A stretch of DNA of 7,400 bases from positions 1 through 7,400 of the forward strand of contig JAHJAP010000003.1 of assembly GCA_018813805.1 (NCBI GenBank). Direction: 5' to 3'. Positions 1 to 6,249 of the stretch are shown here, in pieces. Both the position numbers and the translations under genes were made by a program. Below the pieces are notes generated by a model. The model did not search any database. It saw nothing but the letters and a program-made list of their open reading frames with translations, and was not told the DNA's origin. Source of the DNA: Patescibacteria group bacterium. GTDB taxonomy: Bacteria > Patescibacteriota > Patescibacteriia > Patescibacteriales > GWC2-42-12. How positions within the stretch are numbered: the stretch's first letter is position 1; every line of letters starts with the position of its first letter.

Positions 1-532
1 AATGAAAATAATCAATAATCTCAATTTGCTTATCAATGTTTTTCTTGCCAATAGTAGCACGGCAACCAAGCGTAATTGGCAAAGAGGCTAAGTATCTAAT
101 ATTTTTTTCAACAACAGCTGAGCTATCATCACCATTAATTGTTGGGCGATAATAATTCTGAATCTCCCGGAATCCATCACAAGAAACCCATACTATATTA
201 ATATTTTTTCCTATCCACTTCACTGCATCTTCAGAAAAATATCCACTTGTTTGGAGTTCAAAGGTACTTTCAGAATCTTTACTCAATGCAAATTTAACAA
301 TTTTCTTTATCAAATCAAGTTCAATCGTTGGCTCTCCGTTACCAAAAAATCTAATTTCCCTGCTTGTGTAATTTGCGAAATAATCAGCTATTCCCTTCTT
401 TACAAAATTCATATCAATCGTTTCCCTCTTTTTTTCAATTGACTTATTTGCACCATCATAACAATACCTACAACCAAGATTACATTTATTGTTAAGAAAA
501 ATTGATAATTGTTTTTTACGACAATGAGACAT
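1..532 (-). CDS. Radical SAM domain protein (N-terminal part, cut by window edge)
   Basis: The frame opens with ATG at 532 and stays open to base 1, giving about 177 codons, so the C-terminus lies outside the window. Residues 17-25 read CNLGCRYCY, the CxxxCxxC motif (Cys17, Cys21, Cys24) that holds the 4Fe-4S cluster and binds S-adenosylmethionine. About 40 residues later FFGNGEPT is a GGEPT-like SAM-binding strand. Further on, WVSCDGF and CRATIGKKN match the later barrel strands of maturase-type radical SAM enzymes. The family generates a 5'-deoxyadenosyl radical and modifies peptides, proteins or small molecules. Any C-terminal SPASM or other auxiliary cluster domain is out of view, so the substrate cannot be named. 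It follows argS by 27 bp and is probably cotranscribed with it. The leader before the ATG is AT-rich with no Shine-Dalgarno. Family assignment is firm; function is open. Confidence 0.88.
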   Translation of the reverse strand, partial: MSHCRKKQLSIFLNNKCNLGCRYCYDGANKSIEKKRETIDMNFVKKGIADYFANYTSREIRFFGNGEPTIELDLIKKIVKFALSKDSESTFELQTSGYFSEDAVKWIGKNINIVWVSCDGFREIQNYYRPTINGDDSSAVVEKNIRYLASLPITLGCRATIGKKNIDKQIEIIDYFH

Positions 533-559
533 AATATTATAGCTTAACGCTAAATTAAC

Positions 560-2341
560 TTACATTTTTTCAACAACATCTATTCCAAGCAAAACCAATC
601 CATTCTTTATAACCTGGGAAACAGCCTTTGCTGCCGCTAATTTATGAGGCTGGTCCATACTGCCATCAAGGATTATTTCTCTATTGTACCAACTGTTAAA
701 ATCCGAGCACAATTGCAATAAAAATTGAGCTATATGATGTGCCGAAAAACTCTCCACCGATCTTATAACAACAACACCAAACAAGGCTAATTTTTTAACA
801 ATATCATTTGCGGTATCTACGGCTTGTGGCTCAATCGCAAATCCAGCCAAAGATGCTTTACGCAAGATTGAATTAATTCTCGCATATGTATAAAGAATAT
901 ATACCCCAGTATCGCCTTGCATTTCGGTAGCTTTTTCAACATCAAACGCCACATCCTGAGTTCTTTCAACTTTTAACAGGCTAAACTTAACTGCAGCTAA
1001 AGATAATTTTTCTGCAAGCTCAATAGCCTCATCAACATTCCTATCTTTTAACGGACCTTCTAAAATTTTATTTTTTGCATTATCAATTACATCATCAATA
1101 AGAACAACTGTTCCATCACGTGATGACATTTTTTTAAATCCGGTGTCGGTTTTTAAACCCACATATCCATAAGAAACATGAGTAAAATCGTTTAACTTTC
1201 CCACGCCCAACTGCTCACACACCGCAAATAATTGCTTCATGGCCATCGATTGCTCAGGTCCAATCACCCATACTAGTTTATTTGCCTTATATAGCTCCTT
1301 CTTCATGGCGGTCAAGGCAATATCTTGAGTAATATATAAAGACGTGCCATCTTTTTTTAATAAAATCGTATCTGGCAAATTATAATCTGTTAGATTTGTT
1401 AAAATTGCTCCATCTTCCAGTCTTGTAAATATACTACTTGTCAAGCCTAACTCTACGTATTCTTTACCTTTTTGATAATGCTCGTGTTCATGCCAAGTTT
1501 TATCCCAACGATTTCCAACTCTATTTAATGTTCGGTTGATACCTTCATAAGAATACTTAAGCACATGCGCCCATAGTTCACGAATTAAAATATCATTATT
1601 TTCCCATTTAACAACTATGTCTCTCACTATTTTCTCAACAGACGAATCGTTTTTAAAATCTGTAGCGCCCATAACATAGCAATTTGTAACAAAAACATCC
1701 GGCAACTGATTAATGTCGTCTGGGTTATACCACTCTTCTCTGTGTGAATGCCAATACTCAACACTAGTCTGAGCTCGATCATTTTTTTTCATATGTACCA
1801 AAAAACCCCACATAAGCTTGGCAATAGCAATACCTCTATTATTGTCAACTGAATCACAAACAACTTCCGCGCCACAAAACTCAAGCAATCGAGTTATACT
1901 CATTCCTATTAAATTATTGCGCAAATGCCCAAGATGCATTGCTTTGTTTGGATTTGGAGATGTATGCTCAATAACCCACTTTTCTCCCTTGAATAAATCA
2001 TTGTTTCCATATTTATTGCCAAGGGCAATTACATCTCTTAAAATATCTTCAACATATTTAGAATTTAAATAAAAATTAATATACCCGGGCGCAGCAAACT
2101 TGACGTCAGCGATCTCAGCAATCTCTTTTGCTTTAAGATAATCTATAGCTCCATTGGCTATAACAAATGGATTTTTACCAAGTTCTTTAGCATATTTTAA
2201 TGATGAATTACTGGTAATATCACCATGTTCTGATAAAGCAGGTTTTTCAAGATTAATTTCTGGCGATTTAACACCCAAATCTTTAAAATATTCAATTAAG
2301 TATTGTTTTAATTTTGCATTTAGTAATTCGTTTTTTGTCAT
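560..2341 (-). CDS. argS: Arginyl-tRNA synthetase
   Basis: This 593-residue class I aminoacyl-tRNA synthetase charges tRNA-Arg with arginine in the cytoplasm, using ATP. Residues 1-~95 look like the ArgS N-terminal tRNA-contact domain (SEHGDITSN, then APGYINFYL). The catalytic Rossmann domain starts near 120 with EHTSPNPNKAMHLGHLRN; HLGH at 136-139 is the HIGH motif. KMSSR at 404-408 is the KMSKS loop. GDTGVYILYTYARI (476-489) begins the helical DALR anticodon-binding domain, which ends in GLVLLGIDVVEKM with the C-terminal Met typical of ArgS. Length is normal and there are no breaks. The start ATG lies 12 bp after the SDR stop, with no Shine-Dalgarno, and the stop is TAA. Lying between sugar-enzyme genes and a radical SAM gene is unusual for a translation gene. 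It may be the cell's only ArgS in a compact genome, or a second copy. The identity is near certain. Confidence 0.97.
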   Translation of the reverse strand: MTKNELLNAKLKQYLIEYFKDLGVKSPEINLEKPALSEHGDITSNSSLKYAKELGKNPFVIANGAIDYLKAKEIAEIADVKFAAPGYINFYLNSKYVEDILRDVIALGNKYGNNDLFKGEKWVIEHTSPNPNKAMHLGHLRNNLIGMSITRLLEFCGAEVVCDSVDNNRGIAIAKLMWGFLVHMKKNDRAQTSVEYWHSHREEWYNPDDINQLPDVFVTNCYVMGATDFKNDSSVEKIVRDIVVKWENNDILIRELWAHVLKYSYEGINRTLNRVGNRWDKTWHEHEHYQKGKEYVELGLTSSIFTRLEDGAILTNLTDYNLPDTILLKKDGTSLYITQDIALTAMKKELYKANKLVWVIGPEQSMAMKQLFAVCEQLGVGKLNDFTHVSYGYVGLKTDTGFKKMSSRDGTVVLIDDVIDNAKNKILEGPLKDRNVDEAIELAEKLSLAAVKFSLLKVERTQDVAFDVEKATEMQGDTGVYILYTYARINSILRKASLAGFAIEPQAVDTANDIVKKLALFGVVVIRSVESFSAHHIAQFLLQLCSDFNSWYNREIILDGSMDQPHKLAAAKAVSQVIKNGLVLLGIDVVEKM

Positions 2342-2353
2342 AAAATTTATATA

Positions 2354-3130
2354 TTACCAGCCCATATAGGCTGACCATCCTCCATCAGTTTTAATTATTG
2401 AGCCAGTAGTAAAAGAAGAATCATCCGAGGCTAGCCAAACACATGCCCTTGCCTGCTCTTCTGGCGTGCTATATCTTCCTAGAGGAGTTCGATGTTGAAT
2501 ATCTTCCATTGAGTAGCCACAACGACCAGTCGATGCATCTTCCATTTCAAGCGGTGTCATAATATTGCTCGGACAAATAGTGTTAACTCGAATATTACTT
2601 AATGCCCATTCAACGGCCAAAGCTTCAGCTAATCCAATAACACCGTGCTTCGCCGCACAATAAGCAGCCCTTTGTCTAGACCCGCCGAGACCCAGAACAG
2701 AGGAAATCATTATAATTGAGCCTGATTTATTTTTTAACATTGATAATTTTGCAACAGCCTGAGAGCAATAAAAACTACCTGATAAATTTGTATGAATTGT
2801 CTTGTCCCAATCAGCCGGAGACACATCCTCAGAATTTAAAACTATCGAATCCGTTGCATTATTAACCAAAATGTCAACTCTTCCCCATTTATTGATAATT
2901 TTTTCAACCATAGAAAAACATTCTATTTGATTTCTCACATCAGCCTCTATACCAATTATATCCTCAAAACCATCCATCCTTAATTGGTCCACTGCCGCAT
3001 CAATCTCTTTTTGATTTCTGCCATTAATAACCACTTTTGCGCCTTCATTCAAGAAGGATTTTACTATTGCATAACCTAGGCCTTGTCTAGAGCCAGTAAT
3101 TAACGCGACTTTTTCTTTTAATTTATTCAT
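2354..3130 (-). CDS. Short-chain dehydrogenase/reductase (classical SDR)
   Basis: This is a 258-residue NAD(P)-dependent oxidoreductase of the classical SDR family. TGSRQGLG at 12-19 is the TGxxxGxG dinucleotide-binding turn, and VNNAT at 89-93 is a variant of the NNAG motif with Thr for Gly. The catalytic tetrad is complete: Asn115, Ser144 (ISSVLG), Tyr157 and Lys161 (YCAAK). The chain ends with TGSIIKTDGGWSAYMGW, the usual SDR C-terminal pattern. INGRN after the second strand, with Arg15 in the glycine-rich turn, suggests NADP(H); this is inference. Length fits the family. The ATG lies only 4 bp after the stop of the Gfo/Idh/MocA gene, and argS begins 12 bp downstream. SDR plus Gfo/Idh/MocA pairs occur in nucleotide-sugar and nonulosonate pathways, so sugar redox is the best guess; FabG-like ketoacyl reduction is less likely here. 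No Shine-Dalgarno is seen. Confidence 0.9.
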   Translation of the reverse strand: MNKLKEKVALITGSRQGLGYAIVKSFLNEGAKVVINGRNQKEIDAAVDQLRMDGFEDIIGIEADVRNQIECFSMVEKIINKWGRVDILVNNATDSIVLNSEDVSPADWDKTIHTNLSGSFYCSQAVAKLSMLKNKSGSIIMISSVLGLGGSRQRAAYCAAKHGVIGLAEALAVEWALSNIRVNTICPSNIMTPLEMEDASTGRCGYSMEDIQHRTPLGRYSTPEEQARACVWLASDDSSFTTGSIIKTDGGWSAYMGW

Positions 3131-3134
3131 AGAT

Positions 3135-4184
3135 TTATTTTATGTTAATGATTTTATTAGATTTCCCTGATTTTTCTATTGCCTCCATAACTTTAATCAC
3201 ATGATTTGCAATTATGGCATTATCATAATTTAACCGACAACTCTTTAACTCATTAACCATATCAATCACGGCTACACCCCTAATATCGCCTTCTAAACAA
3301 CCAACTTTCTTTTTGTTATTCACGCTCACCCACTTTTTTAGGCTATTATCGTAAACATTAGCTACTCCACTATATTCCATGGGCGACGGCATATCAATAA
3401 CCCCCAATGAGCCATAAATTGTCATAATATCAGTTTTTAATGGATTAGGCTCAACATCAAAACTAAACATTAAAGTTGCTGTCACTCCATTTTTAAATTT
3501 CACAATACTGGAATAATGTGTTTGGGATTCCACGGATATTTTTCTTGTCAATTTGTTTCGTTTATAAAATCTATTAGGAATATATTTTTCAGAATAACCA
3601 CCGACACTTATAATTTTACCAAAGAAAAAAACTAAAGCTGTCAAATAATAAACCCCTCAATCAAATAGTGGTCCAGCTCCTTTTTTATAAAAAAATTCAG
3701 GGCTTGGATGCCAGCTCTCCACTGGCCTGCATGTCGATATAACATTCACGCTAAAAACATTGCCAATCCCTCCTTTCTCTATAAATATTTTTGCAGATTT
3801 ATAAGCTTCTGATAAATATGTATCTGGAGCAGTATAAAATGAAAGCCTGCTTTTTTTTGCTAATCCCAAAACTATATCCGCCTCTTTGCTATTAAGCGCG
3901 TATGGCTTTTCACAAAATAAATTCTTTTTACTTTTTAATACGGCGCGATTGACTAGTGAATGGCTTAATGGATTAGTTAAATTCAAAACAATATCAATAT
4001 CTTTATTTGCAAGTAACTGAGGCACGGTTATAACCTTACTTATTCCATATTTACCAGCGACACATTTAGCCAACTCAACATTAACATCAGAACAAGCAAA
4101 TAAGCTCACACCTTTCTGGCATGATAAATAATCTAAATACATCTCACTTACGCTGCCACAACCAATAACGCCTAAGTTTATCAT
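3135..4184 (-). pseudogene. Gfo/Idh/MocA family oxidoreductase interrupted by an in-frame TGA
   Basis: Read as one frame this is a 349-codon NAD(P)-dependent sugar oxidoreductase of normal family length, broken only by TGA at 3657-3659 (codon 176). The N-terminal part has the Rossmann motif GVIGCGSVSE (residues 5-14), NLTNPLSH, and CEKP with the conserved Lys93. The frame then reads WHPSPEFFY, GPLFD, stop, GVYYLTALVFFFG; relatives read DMGPYYLTALV or DWGVYY, so the stop sits in the substrate-site motif. The C-terminal domain (THYSSIVKFKNGVTATLMFSFDV, then IYGSLGVIDMPSP) is intact and ends in TAA. I chose ATG 4184 because the longer frame from 4226 overlaps the glycosyltransferase gene and adds 14 residues before the Rossmann start. 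The family oxidises or reduces sugars, often nucleotide-linked or inositol-type. It may be a recent nonsense mutation, a base-call error or recoding. The second half could restart at TTG 3644. Confidence 0.82.
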
Positions 4185-4191
4185 TTTATTA

Positions 4192-5409
4192 TTATTTAAC
4201 TTTTGATATTTTTTTCCACTCCTCATAACTTTTTTGCATTAATATATAATCACGATCAGCTCTCGCAACAAAACCATTAAACACAGAACTAGCCTTTTGT
4301 TTGTTGAATATTTTTTTTAATTCTGGAAGTTCACAAGAGAGAGCATCATCGATAATCAAAATCTTCTTTAACATTTTTTTCACATTAACCCTAAATAGTC
4401 CCTGACTCTTTATCCGTAAAAATATTGGTGCATAGCCGAGCCAACCCTTAAGCGCCGAGCAAAAACGCTGCACTTGATAGTTATTTTTTTTTCTTCGCTC
4501 AATCTTAATCGGAAATATGCCCGTCTTGATACCATCATATTCTCCAAAGGCATCATGAAAAATCCCTGCCGGAATTTGCATAACCCTAGCTCTTTCAAGC
4601 CCCATAGATAAAATAGTATCATCTGCCCGAGTTGACGATGGCGTATAAAATGGCGGCACAATTCCATTCATAACCGAGCGTACGCTAACGGAAATATTGC
4701 CACCACTAACCCACTTTCCGCCATCAACCATTTCAATTTCTTTAATATCCAAATTCTCACATTTTAAACCAACAAATATTTTATTAATATCAACAAAAGT
4801 ATCTTTATTTACAACATCACTTGCAACAGACAACGCGTCACCGAGACCAATGGCCGTCTTTTTAGTCAATCTAAAATTTAATACTGACGGTATTGGGGAG
4901 GCATATCCAGTAAAAAACCCGAAAGCAACATCGGCAGAATATTTTTTATATGCCAACAGATGTGCACCTAAAATATCGGTTTGCATCCAAGAAATATTTT
5001 CACCATCAATCATGCAAACATATGGATATTCATCATCATCCCAAAATAACACAATGTCATAACCCCTTTTATAAGCCTCCAAATATACTAAATTTTTTTT
5101 ATTACTATAGCCAGTAGACTGCGACAAAATAATAGCGATACCTTCATCTACCCCCCTCTTCTTCATAAGCTCAATGTATTTTGATACGTGTTTTTGACCA
5201 ATATATATTTTTTCAAAGAACTTCTTGGATAATTTTGTATTATAAACAAAATCTTCATCCTTAAGGTTAAGAAAATAACAATCATAATTGACAGCTACTC
5301 CGACACAATTATTCTCAAAATGACCATATGCGGAAAAATTTTTGACCAACAAATCAAGAGTATCTTTAAAATTACTTCTTCCAGTTGTTATAGCTAATAA
5401 TATTTTCAT
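4192..5409 (-). CDS. GT-A-like glycosyltransferase (putative)
   Basis: This 405-residue protein starts with MKILLAITTGRSN, a strand and turn like the first beta strand of GT-A glycosyltransferases. FWDDDEYP at 122-129 fits the DxD motif that binds the metal and nucleotide-sugar diphosphate. Later SGGNISVSV (235-243) and TRADDTILSMGL (260-271) resemble the acceptor-side ED motif region of family 2 enzymes. No signal peptide or clear membrane helix is seen, so it is probably cytosolic or peripheral. I place the start at ATG 5409; the frame runs up to a TTG at 5430, but that adds only seven hydrophobic residues before the first strand. The TAA stop is 7 bp before the Gfo/Idh/MocA gene, suggesting cotranscription. 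The donor sugar and acceptor cannot be told, and overall similarity to standard GT2 proteins is loose. A nucleotidyltransferase-like role is a weaker alternative. Confidence 0.62.
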   Translation of the reverse strand: MKILLAITTGRSNFKDTLDLLVKNFSAYGHFENNCVGVAVNYDCYFLNLKDEDFVYNTKLSKKFFEKIYIGQKHVSKYIELMKKRGVDEGIAIILSQSTGYSNKKNLVYLEAYKRGYDIVLFWDDDEYPYVCMIDGENISWMQTDILGAHLLAYKKYSADVAFGFFTGYASPIPSVLNFRLTKKTAIGLGDALSVASDVVNKDTFVDINKIFVGLKCENLDIKEIEMVDGGKWVSGGNISVSVRSVMNGIVPPFYTPSSTRADDTILSMGLERARVMQIPAGIFHDAFGEYDGIKTGIFPIKIERRKKNNYQVQRFCSALKGWLGYAPIFLRIKSQGLFRVNVKKMLKKILIIDDALSCELPELKKIFNKQKASSVFNGFVARADRDYILMQKSYEEWKKISKVK

Positions 5410-5477
5410 AATAATTACATTAATATACAATATATGTGTATTGTTAACAAATTTACATTTGTCAAATTTAAACGCTC
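5410..5477 (-). promoter_or_regulatory. Dyad-rich gap with possible promoter for the glycosyltransferase-to-radical-SAM operon
   Basis: The 68-bp gap between the kinase and glycosyltransferase genes is the only sizeable break inside the left cluster. On the minus strand TTGACA (5460-5465) is a perfect -35 box, followed after exactly 17 bp by AATACA (5437-5442), a weak -10. Transcription would start about 20 bp before ATG 5409. Three dyads are packed into 5422-5462: AATATACA/TGTGTATT around a 5-base centre, the perfect palindrome TTGTTAACAA (5441-5450), and ACAAAT/ATTTGT (5447-5462). AT-rich DNA gives such palindromes easily by chance, so an operator is only a suggestion. No terminator-like GC stem is present. 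Confidence 0.35.
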
Positions 5478-6101
5478 TTATCTTGTTAAATTTTTTTCCG
5501 CTTCTTTTAATTTTTTAAAAAAATCTTCTTCGGTGTTAACAAAATCAAAACCATATTTCTTGGATTCTTTGAAAAAATACTCACCATAAACACTAACCAT
5601 CTCCGATGCCCTCACTAACGATATTAGCTTTTTAACATGCCCAGTAATCCAATCTTGTTTGTCTATATTAAGATTTAGACCGTTTAGTATTTTTCTTCTG
5701 TTAATTTTTCCCAGGTATAGCACCCTATGTTTATTGGCCGACAATTTACAATCTTTCATATATCGAGGCAACAAATGAACACCTTCAATTATATAATCGT
5801 TATCATTTTGCGAATTATATTTCATAAAATCACAAACCTCTTTGATCAAATATTTGGCCTCTATTTTGTCGGCTTTCAAAAAATCTTCTGGTTTATATAT
5901 CCTAAAGCATTCATCCACCTTATCACCATTAAACATTCGTTCAAAAGGAAACATGAAATCTATTTTATTCGCTGGAGTGTCTTTTACCCTCCGAAACCTT
6001 AATTTATCAGTAGAATAGATGGGCACGTTTAACTTTCTAGAAAGCATTTTTGCTAATTTAGTTTTACCACTTCTTGGCGCACCGCCAATTATATAAAGCA
6101 T
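5478..6101 (-). CDS. P-loop small-molecule kinase (2-phosphoglycerate kinase-like)
   Basis: This 207-residue protein opens with MLYIIGGAPRSGKTKLAKML. Residues 7-14 (GAPRSGKT) are a textbook Walker A P-loop for ATP. STDKLR (30-35) lies where shikimate- and adenylate-type kinases have the acidic DxxR substrate motif. YIIEGVHLLP (103-112) recalls the EGVHL segment I associate with 2-phosphoglycerate kinases and related P-loop kinases. The C-terminal half is helical and Lys-rich, with no membrane segment, so a soluble cytosolic enzyme is expected. The phosphate acceptor is unknown; given the sugar-enzyme neighbours, a sugar or sugar-acid intermediate is reasonable, but that is inference. It starts at ATG 6101 after a purely AT leader with no Shine-Dalgarno, and ends in TAA 68 bp before the glycosyltransferase. 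A nucleotide kinase or a zeta-toxin-like kinase is a less likely alternative. Confidence 0.7.
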   Translation of the reverse strand: MLYIIGGAPRSGKTKLAKMLSRKLNVPIYSTDKLRFRRVKDTPANKIDFMFPFERMFNGDKVDECFRIYKPEDFLKADKIEAKYLIKEVCDFMKYNSQNDNDYIIEGVHLLPRYMKDCKLSANKHRVLYLGKINRRKILNGLNLNIDKQDWITGHVKKLISLVRASEMVSVYGEYFFKESKKYGFDFVNTEEDFFKKLKEAEKNLTR

Positions 6102-6114
6102 AATATTTTTAAAA

Positions 6115-6128
6115 ATAGATTTAGTATA
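6115..6128 (-). promoter_or_regulatory. Possible -10 region for the kinase gene
   Basis: On the minus strand TATACT (6123-6128) matches the sigma70 -10 consensus at five of six positions and lies about 22 bp before the kinase ATG at 6101. There is no convincing -35 at the right distance. The upstream terminator (6186-6224) means the kinase needs a promoter of its own somewhere in 6102-6185, which supports looking here. In such AT-rich DNA the match alone is weak. Confidence 0.28.
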
Positions 6129-6136
6129 AATAAATC

Positions 6137-6161
6137 GTTTTCGGAGCGTAGCGTAGAAAAC
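6137..6161. repeat. Short inverted repeat enclosing a GCGTA tandem
   Basis: GTTTTC (6137-6142) and GAAAAC (6156-6161) are exact 6-bp inverted arms. The 13-base centre holds GCGTA twice in tandem (6146-6155) and is notably more GC-rich than its surroundings. It lies between the upstream gene's terminator and the kinase start. It could be a small operator, a dispersed intergenic repeat unit, or chance; a single copy in this window cannot tell. Confidence 0.35.
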
Positions 6162-6185
6162 ACCTTATTCCCCTCTATAATTAAT

Positions 6186-6224
6186 GAAAAAGAAAGCTCC
6201 GAACGATCATAATCGTTGGAGCTT
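6186..6224 (-). terminator. Rho-independent terminator of the phosphotransferase-fold gene
   Basis: A strong hairpin lies 26 bp after the TAG stop at 6250-6252. In plus-strand order AAGCTCC (6194-6200) pairs with GGAGCTT (6218-6224), and AACGAT (6202-6207) with ATCGTT (6212-6217). That gives 13 base pairs with one bulged base at 6201 and a 4-base loop. On the minus strand the stem is followed by TCTTTTTC, a T-rich tail, so it ends transcription of the gene at 6250-7245. It isolates that gene from the cluster to the left. Confidence 0.88.
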
Positions 6225-6249
6225 GTTTGTATTGATAGTTTTGATTTGG

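Noticed and set aside
251..442. 63-residue open frame on the plus strand
   Set aside because: It lies antisense to the radical SAM gene, whose motifs are clear, and it has no recognisable domain.
3135..3659. UGA read as selenocysteine or as glycine (code 25)
   Set aside because: Relatives do not have Cys or Gly at this place, I see no obvious SECIS-type hairpin just after it, and no other in-frame TGA occurs in the window.
4185..4226. Longer start (4226) for the Gfo/Idh/MocA gene
   Set aside because: It would overlap the end of the glycosyltransferase gene and add 14 polar residues ahead of the Rossmann strand; ATG 4184 fits the family better.
4410..4667. 85-residue open frame on the minus strand
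   Set aside because: It is an out-of-frame shadow inside the glycosyltransferase gene, with no start signal or domain.
5410..5430. TTG start (5430) for the glycosyltransferase gene
   Set aside because: The ATG at 5409 directly precedes the first beta strand, and the extra seven residues have no support.
6176..6181. TATAAT on the plus strand
   Set aside because: No -35 at the right distance and no plus-strand gene downstream; chance in AT-rich DNA.
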